The translations under genes and the position numbers were made by a program. A stretch of 64,000 nucleotides of DNA from Litoribacterium kuwaitense (GTDB taxonomy: Bacteria; Bacillota; Bacilli; Bacillales; DSM-28697), in NCBI RefSeq assembly GCF_011058155.1, contig NZ_JAALFC010000011.1:1-64000 (forward strand), read 5' to 3'. The number at the start of each line of letters is the position of its first letter. Positions within the stretch are counted from its first letter, which is position 1. Positions 19,058 to 27,757 of this stretch are shown here, in pieces. The notes beneath the pieces were generated by a model. It was not told the DNA's origin. It saw only the letters and a program-made list of their open reading frames with translations, and made no database searches.

Positions 19058-19365
19058 TAAGACTGATGATATGCTTTCTCATTTGTTTGTTGATGGCGCA
19101 CTTTTTTTAAGTCGCGCTCGACTAACTCTAAATGTTTTTGTAGCTGTATTTGAATTTCTTCATTCATCGCTACAATCTTTTGAGCGATCTCTTTCTCCTC
19201 AGTGGTAACTGGAGCTGGAAGAGCTGCACCTTTTAACAGCTCTTCTCGTTCGCTTAAAACGCGGTCAATATGGAGAAGCATCGCATCTCTCCGGTCCTCA
19301 GTCACAGAACGATTTACGATCGTTAACAACTCTTGTGTCCGATCATAGATCTCGCGAATACTCAT
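19015..19365 (-). CDS. fliT: Flagellar protein FliT-like
   Basis: This 116-residue helical protein, MSIREIYDRTQEL to FFDSRR, is placed directly after fliS as in B. subtilis. FliT proteins are export chaperones, chiefly for the cap protein FliD. Sequence identity within the family is low, so the call leans on position and on the helical, charged composition. The start ATG overlaps the restored fliS stop as TAATG, with AAAGGCGG upstream. Confidence 0.8.
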   Translation of the reverse strand: MSIREIYDRTQELLTIVNRSVTEDRRDAMLLHIDRVLSEREELLKGAALPAPVTTEEKEIAQKIVAMNEEIQIQLQKHLELVERDLKKVRHQQTNEKAYHQSYTANVDGAFFDSRR

Positions 19366-19765
19366 TACGCATGTCCGCCTTTTGCAAATTGCTGTTTTCG
19401 AACCTCTTTTAATACTTCTTTCCACGTATCACAAACTCTTTTACATAAGTTTCTGCTTCTTGAAGCGCTTCTTGACTGTTATGTGTATTTGCCTGAATGA
19501 GCTGGTGTTGAATATACTCATACATCGTCTGCATCTGTTGGGAAAGTTCAGTCGTGCCGTTTAGCGTTATACTAAGCTCTGAAATAATGTCTTGAGCCTT
19601 AATGAGCAGCTCATTTTTTCTTTCTTGCTGACCTGAATTCATTGCTTCACGCGCTTGAGCGATGAATTTTAAACAGCCGTTGTACAACATTAATGTGAGC
19701 TCTCCGGGAGACGCGGTCGTCACACTATTTTGTTGATATGCTTGATACGGGTTTTGCATTGTCAC
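19365..19765 (-). CDS. fliS: Flagellin export chaperone FliS, with apparent one-base loss near the 3' end
   Basis: FliS binds the flagellin C-terminus in the cytoplasm and hands it to the export gate. The protein starts MTMQNPYQAYQQNSV (GTG start, GGAG nine bases upstream), a clear FliS N-terminus. As given, the frame stops at 19409 after VKEFVIRGKKY (118 residues). One base added near 19432 gives KEFRDTWKEVLKEVRKQ and a stop at 19365 that overlaps fliT, which is the expected full-length tail. I annotate the restored span. The lesion would remove part of the last helix if real. Confidence 0.9.
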
Positions 19766-19801
19766 AGAGATTCACTCCTTACTTCTAGGCGAAAACTGGT
19801 G

Positions 19802-21880
19802 TTAAGCCATCCCGCCCCCGCCAAACTGTTGCATAATGTACGCACCCTGTTGGTTACTGCGCTGGATCGCTTGTTCCATTGCCGTAAACTGTCGATAATA
19901 ACGGTTTTCGATCATCGTTAACCGGTCTTCAAAGCGTTCCATTCGTGAACTCATATCATCAATCTTTTTTCCTAAACTAAACTGTTCATTTGTCATCGTC
20001 GAACGTCCAGCTTTATCTGTAATACGCTCCATATATGAGTCCATTGTATCATACAAACGTTGGGCAATTCCTTGCTTAGCTGTTGACTCTCCAGAAGCGT
20101 TGAACAGTGCTTCCACGGATTCCGGATCTGTCTGCAGAGCTTCTTTTAGTTTGCTTTCATTAATGACCAGTTTTCCTCCTGACAAATAGTCTGGAGAAGT
20201 GGTAATGCCAATTTCGGAAATTTGATCAAATTGACTATTCATTGCATTTGATTCCACTTTACCGTACAAGTCCATTCGTATACCTGACAAGAGGCCATTT
20301 AGCATTGGATCACTCTTCAGGAGACCACTTTGGGCTTTTTCTTCCCAAAGCTCAACTTGTCTTTCTGTCATTTCTTGCTTTTGCTCATCCGTCAGTGGAT
20401 GAAAATCCCTGTAGCGTTCTTCCATCGTTTTTGAATTGACTAAATCAACTAGCTCATTATATTTTTCGACATAGCCTTTAATCCGTTCAAAGACGTCGTC
20501 AGAATTATTTGTTACAGTTAAGGTTACAGGACCGTCAGCTTGAGTAAACGTACTGTTTAATTGAAACTCCACGCCATTTTGTGTGAATTGGTTACTACGG
20601 CGTTCTGTTTCAATCCCATTAATCGTAAATTTAGCATTTTCTCCGCCTGTCTCAGCGCCAAGCTTCAAAATATCGTTCATAAAGCTACCGTAGAGATTAA
20701 TCTCATCCCCAGCGTCATTAAAATTCCCCGACTCTGAGCGTGTTAATGAAAAGCGACCTGTAAATTCATCATAAAACGCTTTAACGCCAGTATCATCTCG
20801 ATTTAATTGTGACATGAAGGTTGAGAAGCTGTCTGAGCCTTGAATAAATAAAGACGTTTTCTGCTCTTCTCCATTTTCATCATAGACACCAAAAGATGCG
20901 GAAGTGTAATTTTGTTGATACGTCACCTCTATCTTTGCGTCTTCAGCGATATTTGCATCTGATGTAGAGAACTTTAACTGTCCCGTCTCCTGGTTTAAGT
21001 ACACGCGGTTTGCTCCTGATTCAAGTTCATTAAGATCTGTCACGACCGTATAGTCCTGACCATCCACTGTTACTTGCACAGAGCTTAACACACTGCCTGC
21101 ACCCGCTTCTCCAGCAATCGATTTTCGAGCGAGATTATAATTGTATGACGGCTCCTCTCCCACGGTAAAGGAGTCTGTGCGGCTGTTCGCAACATAATTG
21201 ACGTCAATTTGTGATTGCTTGTCGATTGTCTTCCCGAACGTCAGCTCTCCGCTTGCCGTATCTAAGAGAACTTGATTCTCGTTTAATGTCGCAGGATCAA
21301 CACCCGTTACCACTTCAAAGCTTTGACCATCAACCTTGACAACGGCTTCTGCTTGTCCGTTTGTCGTTTTAATATCTCCTTTTAGGAAAGAAAACGTACG
21401 TCCTGATGCGTTTGTAACTGTGGAACCATATTCGACAGCTCCTTTTCTCCATTGATCAGCTGGCATCTGATCGAACGAACCTTTTTGTGACCAGAGAGAT
21501 TTGTTTAGGTCGATCGTTTCACCGTTTTTTTCAATGGACTGTGTGCTTAAACGTTGGGCGGCTGTAGCAAGCCGTGATACTTCAGAGATATTAAACGATG
21601 CGAGTAAGGCGTTAGAATTGGCCGTCGCAGTCACAAATGTATCGTTAGATGAAGCTACATTACGGGAGCTAAAGGTGCTAGATAGCTTGAAATCAAAAGT
21701 CGCATCGCGCAACTCTAGCAGTTTCTTATTAATTTCACGGTATTGATCACGCTGCCACTCCATGATTGTCTTTTTTTGATACATTCGATCAAGTGGAAGA
21801 CGTTCAGCTTTCATTAGATCTCTAATGATTTGTTCTGTATCCATCCCACTGGCAAGGCCGCTAATGCGATTTGTATTCAT
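19802..21880 (-). CDS. fliD: Flagellar hook-associated protein 2 (filament cap)
   Basis: FliD caps the growing filament and guides flagellin polymerisation. It is 692 residues. The N-terminus NRISGLASGMDTEQIIRDLM and the C-terminal coiled segment MERFEDRLTMIENRYYRQFTAM are conserved. The central domain is longer than in B. subtilis FliD, a surface-exposed and variable part. It is followed after 36 bases by fliS, an ordinary fliD-fliS-fliT set. Confidence 0.96.
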   Translation of the reverse strand: MNTNRISGLASGMDTEQIIRDLMKAERLPLDRMYQKKTIMEWQRDQYREINKKLLELRDATFDFKLSSTFSSRNVASSNDTFVTATANSNALLASFNISEVSRLATAAQRLSTQSIEKNGETIDLNKSLWSQKGSFDQMPADQWRKGAVEYGSTVTNASGRTFSFLKGDIKTTNGQAEAVVKVDGQSFEVVTGVDPATLNENQVLLDTASGELTFGKTIDKQSQIDVNYVANSRTDSFTVGEEPSYNYNLARKSIAGEAGAGSVLSSVQVTVDGQDYTVVTDLNELESGANRVYLNQETGQLKFSTSDANIAEDAKIEVTYQQNYTSASFGVYDENGEEQKTSLFIQGSDSFSTFMSQLNRDDTGVKAFYDEFTGRFSLTRSESGNFNDAGDEINLYGSFMNDILKLGAETGGENAKFTINGIETERRSNQFTQNGVEFQLNSTFTQADGPVTLTVTNNSDDVFERIKGYVEKYNELVDLVNSKTMEERYRDFHPLTDEQKQEMTERQVELWEEKAQSGLLKSDPMLNGLLSGIRMDLYGKVESNAMNSQFDQISEIGITTSPDYLSGGKLVINESKLKEALQTDPESVEALFNASGESTAKQGIAQRLYDTMDSYMERITDKAGRSTMTNEQFSLGKKIDDMSSRMERFEDRLTMIENRYYRQFTAMEQAIQRSNQQGAYIMQQFGGGGMA

Positions 21881-21894
21881 GTTTTTCAGCCTCT

Positions 21895-22236
21895 CTAAAC
21901 TTTTTTGTCAATCACAATGCCGAACTGTTCAAGCATCGCGTAGTATGCATCAAGCATTTTTTTAGGTGGAATCTCCCGAATGACTTCTTTTGTGTCAGTG
22001 TCCACTAGCGTGATATAGTATTCATTTAAATTTTCATGCATCTCAAACTTCAATCGTGTATGCAGTGGCTTCAGCATATGATTTACACTTTCCAATACTT
22101 CATCGACTTGCGATTTGATTGGTTGATTTGCAGATTCATGATGACGTTTCTTTGAAGCCTCAGCAAATGGGTGCTGCTGCAAAACCGTGGCCTCTTGACG
22201 AATGAGTGGCGGCTGAGCAGAAGAGTTGATCTCCAT
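21895..22236 (-). CDS. flaG: FlaG family protein
   Basis: This 113-residue protein from ATG at 22236 (AGAGGG upstream) has the FlaG domain at its C-terminus: HTRLKFEMHENLNEYYITL then VIREIPPKKMLD. FlaG influences filament length in several bacteria. It lies 14 bases before fliD, as yvyC does in B. subtilis. Confidence 0.92.
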   Translation of the reverse strand: MEINSSAQPPLIRQEATVLQQHPFAEASKKRHHESANQPIKSQVDEVLESVNHMLKPLHTRLKFEMHENLNEYYITLVDTDTKEVIREIPPKKMLDAYYAMLEQFGIVIDKKV

Positions 22237-22272
22237 TTGTAAAAGACCCTCTTTCACAATTTTATTTTATTG

Positions 22273-22716
22273 TCATGTATAAATATTTAGTAACAGTCCT
22301 TTGATTTCACCGATTTGGTCGAGAATTTGCAAGCTGGAGGCCTCTTTTTCCAATACAGATGATGTCAGCTCTGCCAGCTTTGCATCAACAGTCTCCACAA
22401 TTTTGTAGATCTTCGTCCTCCCTTGCCGATTAAAGCCTCGGCGTTCCTGAAGCTGAAGACCAACATCGACAGCATCCTGCATAAACTCTTTCACAAGCGC
22501 TTTATAACGTCGTAACTCTTCAACGCTTCTTGAGTCGGCAAGCACTTTTCCTTGGGCATCAATGTCTTTCATTAACCCCGTCAGTTTTTCGCGTGTTTTT
22601 TCGATGCGCCCGCTGGCAATCACCTCCTGGAAGGACATGGATGATTGTGGTGTGCTTTTTTTAGGCGCTGAGGCAGCCTTCAGCTCGGTGCTTTGAATAC
22701 GTCTTACGTCTACCAT
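22273..22716 (-). CDS. YaaR/DUF327-family protein in the flagellar cluster
   Basis: This 147-residue protein, MVDVRRIQSTELK to LLLNIYT, has the DUF327 pattern. SMSFQEVI is followed by LRRYKALVKEFMQDAV and GRTKIYKIVETVDAKL. B. subtilis yaaR is elsewhere, beside tmk. Here it lies between hag and flaG with a 34-base gap and no terminator, which suggests a flagellar role. The function is not known. Confidence 0.85.
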   Translation of the reverse strand: MVDVRRIQSTELKAASAPKKSTPQSSMSFQEVIASGRIEKTREKLTGLMKDIDAQGKVLADSRSVEELRRYKALVKEFMQDAVDVGLQLQERRGFNRQGRTKIYKIVETVDAKLAELTSSVLEKEASSLQILDQIGEIKGLLLNIYT

Positions 22717-22750
22717 TAGTCATGTACTCCTTTCCACAGTTTCTAATGGC

Positions 22751-23704
22751 TTACGATTGTAGTAATTGCAGAACGCCTTGCGGAAGCTGATTTGCCTGCG
22801 CTAACATCGCTTGAGCGGACTGATTTAGGATGTTATTCTTCGTAAACTCAGTCATTTCGAGTGCCATATCAACATCGCGAATTCTCGATTCGGAAGATGT
22901 GAGATTTTCCCGCGTAATCTTTAAGTTATTTAATGTATGTTCCATCCGATTTTGCACGGCACCAAGCGTTGCCCGCTGTGAGGATATTTTTTCAATCGCA
23001 TGATCATAAGCCGAGATCGCTGCTGAAGCACTTTCTTTCGTCATGACGTCAAGTGCATGCTCGTTTGAATTCCCATCAGCTGGCTCAACTTTTGCATCGT
23101 CTGAATATTGACCAACAATTTCTTCAATACCATTTGCGGCATCGCCTGGTTGCAAAATACGGGTTCCATTTGAATCATTGGACAACCCGAGTTCATATGC
23201 GCTCATCGCCCCAAGGACAACAGAGGCAAGCTGGCCTTCATTCGCACCAATTTGGAATTGAAGCTCGTTATTATTTGTACCGTCAAAGCTTCCATCGAGC
23301 AGCTTCATACCATTAAACTCGGTAAACTCAGAGATTTTGTTGATTTCCGAAGTAAGCTGATCAATTTCTTTTTGAATTTGCGCGCGATCTGCTTCAGTAT
23401 TTGAATCGTTGGCGGCTTGAACGGCTAGTTCTCTCATCCGTTGGGTCATCTCATGCATTTCCCCCATTGCACCTTCAGCAGTTTGAATCAGTGAAATTCC
23501 GTCTAGTGCATTGCGTTCAGCAACCTCTAAACCGCGGATTTGGCTGCGCATTTTCTCTGAAATCGCCAGTCCGGCGGCATCATCAGCCGCTTTGTTAATC
23601 CGTAAGCCGGAGGAAAGCTTTTCTAAGCTTTTGCTCGTGTTGACTTGATTGTTGGCAAGATTTCGGTAAGCATTCAAGGCTTGAATATTGTGGTTAATTC
23701 TCAT
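22751..23704 (-). CDS. hag: Flagellin
   Basis: The main filament protein has 317 residues from MRINHNIQALNAYRNLA, with GAGGAGG upstream. Both conserved ends are present. The N-terminal D0/D1 carries LSSGLRINKAADDAAGLAIS. The C-terminal D1/D0 carries ESRIRDVDMALEMTEFTKNN and ends QGVLQLLQS. The variable centre is short. It lies 13 bases after a FliS-like gene. No promoter of its own is evident in the short gap, whereas B. subtilis hag has a dedicated sigma-D promoter. Confidence 0.97.
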   Translation of the reverse strand: MRINHNIQALNAYRNLANNQVNTSKSLEKLSSGLRINKAADDAAGLAISEKMRSQIRGLEVAERNALDGISLIQTAEGAMGEMHEMTQRMRELAVQAANDSNTEADRAQIQKEIDQLTSEINKISEFTEFNGMKLLDGSFDGTNNNELQFQIGANEGQLASVVLGAMSAYELGLSNDSNGTRILQPGDAANGIEEIVGQYSDDAKVEPADGNSNEHALDVMTKESASAAISAYDHAIEKISSQRATLGAVQNRMEHTLNNLKITRENLTSSESRIRDVDMALEMTEFTKNNILNQSAQAMLAQANQLPQGVLQLLQS

Positions 23705-23717
23705 TTGTCGGCCTCCT

Positions 23718-24137
23718 CTATGTTTCATCATTCATTGTCATGACATGACGGTCATACGATTGTTGAACGGTTCTTCCAAGACTTTGTGACGGTGGATTGC
23801 TGTGTAATGCATTTTGCCAAGACGAAGATATTTCTTTGACGATCGTCTCAGCCAGCTGAATAGACGCTATCGATTTTTTTACATTCGCCTGCAGTGTCAA
23901 GTCTTCTAAATAACGGTATAGCTCAGCCAGCTGATCCGCGATAATCCCGGCGTTTGGCTGAATGCCTTCTTGGAGCTTTCTAAAAACTTGCGTGCTTTTG
24001 TACAGTGCTTCATTTGCTTTTTGGAGCTGTTTTGCTTCTATGCTTAAACGCCCTTCTTCCAAATGAATTAGAGCGGCTTCAAGTAACAGTCCTACGAGTT
24101 CTTGCGGGCTTTTTTGATGTAATACGTCTTCATTCAT
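23718..24137 (-). CDS. Second FliS-like chaperone, upstream of flagellin
   Basis: This 139-residue all-helical protein has the FliS pattern: PQELVGLLLEAALIHLEEG, ANEALYKSTQVFRKLQEGI, LAELYRYLEDLTLQANVKK and LAETIVKEISSSWQNAL. It differs strongly from FliS at 19365 and lacks the N-terminal NPYQ motif. It overlaps the preceding ylqH-like gene by eight bases and is followed after 13 bases by hag. I infer a chaperone or regulator acting on this flagellin or another late export substrate. Confidence 0.75.
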   Translation of the reverse strand: MNEDVLHQKSPQELVGLLLEAALIHLEEGRLSIEAKQLQKANEALYKSTQVFRKLQEGIQPNAGIIADQLAELYRYLEDLTLQANVKKSIASIQLAETIVKEISSSWQNALHSNPPSQSLGRTVQQSYDRHVMTMNDET

Positions 24138-24483
24138 CGATCGTCATCTCCTCCCGAGCCGTCGGACGGATAAATGATCCACGGTTTGATTGACTTGCTT
24201 CTAAATCTTCGATAAGCAGCAAAACTTCTGCAATAACTTGATATAGCTGAGGTGGCACTTGATCACCAAGATCAACCGCGAGTAAATCTGCGAGCAGTCC
24301 TGGATTTTCTTCGAGATGAATGTGATTGTGTTTGGCAAGCTCGATTAATTCTGCGGCTACTCGACCGTGTCCTTGGGCAACGACTTTCGGGCTTTGTCCT
24401 GACTGCTCATCATATTTCAGAACAGCAGCTGAAGGCCCCCGACGATCTTTCATTTGTTTAGTATGATGATAAGCATACTTCAT
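24130..24483 (-). CDS. FlhB C-terminal-domain homologue (YlqH/FhlB-like)
   Basis: This 117-residue soluble protein matches only the cytoplasmic tail of the export-gate switch protein FlhB/EscU: AAVLKYDEQSG, SPKVVAQGHGRVAAELIELA, then LLADLLAVDLGDQVPPQLYQVIAEVLLLI. The autocleavage NPTH motif of FlhB is absent at the usual place. Such free tails can replace the cleaved FlhB C-domain in substrate switching in some bacteria. It overlaps both neighbours (ATGA with the FliK-like gene and eight bases with the FliS-like gene), which is tight coupling. Confidence 0.85.
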   Translation of the reverse strand: MKYAYHHTKQMKDRRGPSAAVLKYDEQSGQSPKVVAQGHGRVAAELIELAKHNHIHLEENPGLLADLLAVDLGDQVPPQLYQVIAEVLLLIEDLEASQSNRGSFIRPTAREEMTIDE

Positions 24484-26624
24484 ATCGAAACGTCATACCC
24501 CTTTTGCTCAGCTCCGGCTTTGCTGTTTGTAGACTTAGACGTCTGGGCGTGGTCGCTTGCCTCTGTCTTTGTTTTTTGCAAAGGTTCAAACCGCATTCCT
24601 GATACGTTATAGCCTATATCAGCCAATCGTTCCTCTGTCTTTTTTAAGAGTGGCGCTACTGCTTCACTAAGATGAGGCGTGTTATTTTGAATGGTTACAG
24701 TCAAGTTTCGGCTTTGACTCGTCACATGAATCGCTACTTCGCCTAAATGCTCTGTTTCGAGCATGAAGGTCACGTTGCAGTTTTCCCAATCAACCCGCTC
24801 TCCTTGGTTACGCCCCTTAACATATACTTGCATGTCCCCTGCCTTTTGCCCAAGCATGGTCGGCAAACTAAAGAACAAATGCTGTAACGAACCTTGATCA
24901 GGCTTGCTTAAAAGTTGCTGTCCGTTCAATTTAAGCAGTTGACTTTCGGCAGCTGACTTGGCAGACGCATCTGCATCTGTCCCCCATTGTTGCAAGAGGA
25001 ACGCCTTTAAGCTTCGCTGCGATTGCTCCATCGCTTGAGCATCGTTGCGGACGAGCGCTTTGGCGACGTCTGCCTCATATGTCATCCCTAACTGACGGAC
25101 TTGCTCAAGCACTTGGCGTCCTGATCCGAAAACTTGTGCTGCCTGTGGTTGCCGTAACAGCGGCTCCTCTTTTTGTAAAAAAGCTCCCTCTGTTTGCACA
25201 AAACGTTGCAAACGTTGCTCGGACGGCCGAAACTGAACACTTTCCAACAAACGTTGCACTTGGTTCACAATCCGCTTCGCTTCAACAGCGTCTCCTCGCT
25301 GCAATGCTGTCCGTGCCTCGGTGAGCTGGCTGCTCGCTTTCATCAATTCTTTTTCAGTTTTCATATCCGCATAAAGCATTGCATCGCCTTTTAAAAGCTG
25401 ATGATCGAGTTTGCGTATAGACGCTTCCAATAGATTTTGGCGCGACTCGTGTGGGACTGGAGTATTGTTTTGAAACAACGTTAATTGTCGCAGTAAAAAG
25501 CGTTGGTCATTCTTAAACGAAGCTTCTGCTTCTGCCATATGTTGTGTCACTTTTGTAACGAGAAACGTCTTTACATCAGGGGTCACTTGTAATTGATCTG
25601 CTAGCTGAGCAACGTAGTTTGCTGAATTGATTAGCATTTGTTGGGCTGGTGCCTGGCTGGGCAGTTGAGCGAGTGCTTTTTCTAAGATTCCGCGTGCGGA
25701 AAGCTCTCTCCCTGTTTCATAAGCATTCCTCGCTTGTTCGACAGCCTTTGTCAGCATTGGCTGAAGAGGTTCGTCTGCTTCGTGAATACGACGAGTCCAT
25801 TCATGTAAAACGTCTGACATGTTAGACTGTAACATCGCTTTTGTAAGTGCCTCTTTGACCAGCCCTGCTGTTTGTGTGTCCGTACCAGCAGCTGAAAGCA
25901 TCGGTATAAAACGTTGGAACGTTTGCATCTGCTCCTGAAACCCTTTGATAACGGATGAAGGCGCAGCATGCTGAGTAAGTATTTGCTCGAGCATTCGCTG
26001 CGCTTCCGCCTTATTTCCTTGAGCAAAGAGCTTTTGAATTTGCTGAAGGTTCGCCTCTATTTCAGCTTGTGCCGAAAGAGGCAGCCTCGTGAACCATTGT
26101 TCAACTTCCGAAGCCATTCCATTAAGATTTGACGATGTACCTATTCCATACTCGACCGACGGTGATAATGCGGCACGAACGGCTTTTAAATGCGCTTCAG
26201 TCACTGGCAATTGTTTTTTTCCTAACGCTTGAAGCCACTCGTCTACACGATCCGCTTCTCCGGGATGAGTTTGTATAAATCGGTGAAGTGCTTCGGTCTC
26301 TGAAGCAGACATGTGCCTCCCAAGTGCAGGGTGAGGAGCTGATTGAGATGGTCTCGTGCTTTCTTGTGCCACATTGCTCTGACGAGCGTCTACGACACTC
26401 ACTTCAAGCACACCGTTTTTCATGCCATGCACCTTTACAGTTGTAGCACCTTCTTGGAACGAGCCTTCTTTTGCAGTCGCCAAGTAGTCTTTTCCATCCA
26501 GACGAATGGTAGCTTCACTTGCTGAAGTAACGTTCGTCACTTTAACTGAAGCAATACGATTAGACTTTACATCTGGAGTTGACGATTGGAGGCTGTTCAT
26601 AGCAGATTGTTGGATGTGCGTCAT
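24480..26624 (-). CDS. FliK-like (YlqG-type) flagellar protein
   Basis: The 714-residue protein has no signal peptide. A short beta-rich N-terminal part (about 25-85) is followed by long helical, Gln/Ala-rich regions. A C-terminal hook-length-control-like domain (about 590-690) contains VDWENCNVTFMLETEHLGEV and AIHVTSQSRNLTVTIQ. FliK-type proteins measure hook length and flip FlhB to late substrates. In B. subtilis, ylqG and ylqH are paired far from hag. Here the pair starts an operon that ends in flagellin, preceded by a sigma-D-like promoter. Confidence 0.75.
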   Translation of the reverse strand: MTHIQQSAMNSLQSSTPDVKSNRIASVKVTNVTSASEATIRLDGKDYLATAKEGSFQEGATTVKVHGMKNGVLEVSVVDARQSNVAQESTRPSQSAPHPALGRHMSASETEALHRFIQTHPGEADRVDEWLQALGKKQLPVTEAHLKAVRAALSPSVEYGIGTSSNLNGMASEVEQWFTRLPLSAQAEIEANLQQIQKLFAQGNKAEAQRMLEQILTQHAAPSSVIKGFQEQMQTFQRFIPMLSAAGTDTQTAGLVKEALTKAMLQSNMSDVLHEWTRRIHEADEPLQPMLTKAVEQARNAYETGRELSARGILEKALAQLPSQAPAQQMLINSANYVAQLADQLQVTPDVKTFLVTKVTQHMAEAEASFKNDQRFLLRQLTLFQNNTPVPHESRQNLLEASIRKLDHQLLKGDAMLYADMKTEKELMKASSQLTEARTALQRGDAVEAKRIVNQVQRLLESVQFRPSEQRLQRFVQTEGAFLQKEEPLLRQPQAAQVFGSGRQVLEQVRQLGMTYEADVAKALVRNDAQAMEQSQRSLKAFLLQQWGTDADASAKSAAESQLLKLNGQQLLSKPDQGSLQHLFFSLPTMLGQKAGDMQVYVKGRNQGERVDWENCNVTFMLETEHLGEVAIHVTSQSRNLTVTIQNNTPHLSEAVAPLLKKTEERLADIGYNVSGMRFEPLQKTKTEASDHAQTSKSTNSKAGAEQKGYDVSI

Positions 26625-26660
26625 ACCCCTACCCCTCTCCTCGAGATTTTCCTATCTTTA

Positions 26661-26687
26661 CTATCGGTTGTTCTGCTTATTTTTTTA
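26661..26687 (-). promoter_or_regulatory. Sigma-D-like promoter of the ylqG-like/ylqH-like/fliS-like/hag set
   Basis: The minus strand reads TAAA, 15 bases, ACCGATAG. The sigma-D consensus is TAAA-N15-GCCGATAT, so the -35 is perfect and the -10 matches six of eight. It lies 37 bases upstream of the FliK-like start codon. Confidence 0.65.
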
Positions 26688-26800
26688 GCGAATGGAGAGA
26701 AAAAAGAAAATATGTAACGTGCGTGTAGAGAAAGCTGATTTTTAATTTTTTCTGCACTTTTTCAGCGCCCGTTTAGCATTTTCTTTCATCTGTTAGCCCA

Positions 26801-26992
26801 GACGCGAATAAAACAATTGTGCATGAGGGGACGAGTGAGCACGCGGCCGACGGATGAAAGCGTTTGGCAACACCCTCATTCTCAGCCTTGTTTGAAAACG
26901 CTTGTCAGACTAGGCGCGAAAGCGAGCGATGACGCGAATAGAACCTTAGGACAAGTGAGCTGAGCAACGACGGATGAAAGCGTTTGGCAACA
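26801..26992. repeat. Two imperfect copies of a 62-72-base repeat
   Basis: Copies at 26801-26872 and 26931-26992 share the words GACGCGAATA, AGTGAGC and then 25 identical bases (CGACGGATGAAAGCG continuing with TTTGGCAACA). A looser third relative is at 39788-39860. They lie in the gap between csrA and the FliK-like gene, which holds no visible gene. The role is unknown. Confidence 0.8.
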
Positions 26993-27004
26993 GGCTGAGG
27001 TCAT

Positions 27005-27038
27005 AAAAAAGGCACCATCCCGCAATTCGGACGTGCCA
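27005..27038 (-). terminator. Terminator after csrA
   Basis: On the minus strand GGCAC pairs with GTGCC, with a partly paired inner GTCCG/CGGGA, followed by six T. It starts 15 bases beyond the csrA stop and separates it from the hag set. Confidence 0.8.
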
Positions 27039-27052
27039 TCAGTTCGTCACCT

Positions 27053-27277
27053 CTATGATGAACTATGTTTTAAAGCCTCAATCAAATGGGCCGGCGCGCT
27101 GACCGCCTCCGTATTTTCCTCTTGAATATTGACATATACTTCTCGCCTATGAATGTCGATATGCTTCGGAGCATTAATGCCTAACTTGATTTGATCACCA
27201 TCGATCGACACGATTTTCACTTCGATATCATCACCAATTTGAATTGCTTCATGGAGCTTCCGGGTCAATACGAGCAT
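27053..27277 (-). CDS. csrA: Carbon storage regulator CsrA, translational repressor
   Basis: This 74-residue RNA-binding protein begins [20 protein letters not shown] and carries the conserved VYVNIQEEN segment. In Bacillus, CsrA represses hag translation and is held by FliW until flagellin is used up. The gene overlaps fliW by 13 bases. The strongest hag-linked GGA in this window is the hag ribosome site itself. Confidence 0.97.
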   Translation of the reverse strand: MLVLTRKLHEAIQIGDDIEVKIVSIDGDQIKLGINAPKHIDIHRREVYVNIQEENTEAVSAPAHLIEALKHSSS

Positions 27278-27717
27278 TCCGCTGCCTCCTTTTCCTTTGG
27301 AAACAATGGATGGCGCGTCTGATATGCTTCATACTCTAACACCGTTTGCCGTGCTTGACGGGTGCGTTGATTGATCACGATTGGCGCTTTTAAATTCACT
27401 GTTGACGTATTGAAAGGATCCCGCAAAGTGACGACTACATAAACCGCTACTTCCTCCCGCGATTGAATATCAAGAGCTTGCTTCGTATGGTCCTCCAGCT
27501 TAAATTGATAGTCGTTATAAAATAGAAATGGATTTGTCACAACAAAAGCGACTTCTTTCGTCTTGACAGACTGAAGAACATAATAAGGCGTTTCTTCTCC
27601 AAATGGTAAGAGCACAAAAGCTCTTTCATCTGTAAAGCCAGGTAACCCTCCAGAAAAATGCAAATGGTCCGGCTCAGGAACTGTGATAGTTCCATGATAT
27701 TTCGTCTCAATATGCAT
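27265..27717 (-). CDS. fliW: Flagellar assembly factor FliW
   Basis: This 150-residue protein begins [13 protein letters not shown] and carries [20 protein letters not shown], the typical FliW N-terminus. Then come [11 protein letters not shown] and ANLAPIVINQ-like residues (here [15 protein letters not shown]). FliW binds flagellin or CsrA as partner switch and so couples hag translation to export. It overlaps csrA, as in B. subtilis. Confidence 0.96.
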   Translation of the reverse strand: MHIETKYHGTITVPEPDHLHFSGGLPGFTDERAFVLLPFGEETPYYVLQSVKTKEVAFVVTNPFLFYNDYQFKLEDHTKQALDIQSREEVAVYVVVTLRDPFNTSTVNLKAPIVINQRTRQARQTVLEYEAYQTRHPLFPKEKEAAECSY

Positions 27718-27757
27718 ATGGCTCGCTCCTCCTACGTCACTTTGATCATTTTTACTG

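Noticed and set aside
26801-26992. Repeat pair as a CRISPR array
   Set aside because: Only two imperfect copies, no regular spacers and no cas genes.
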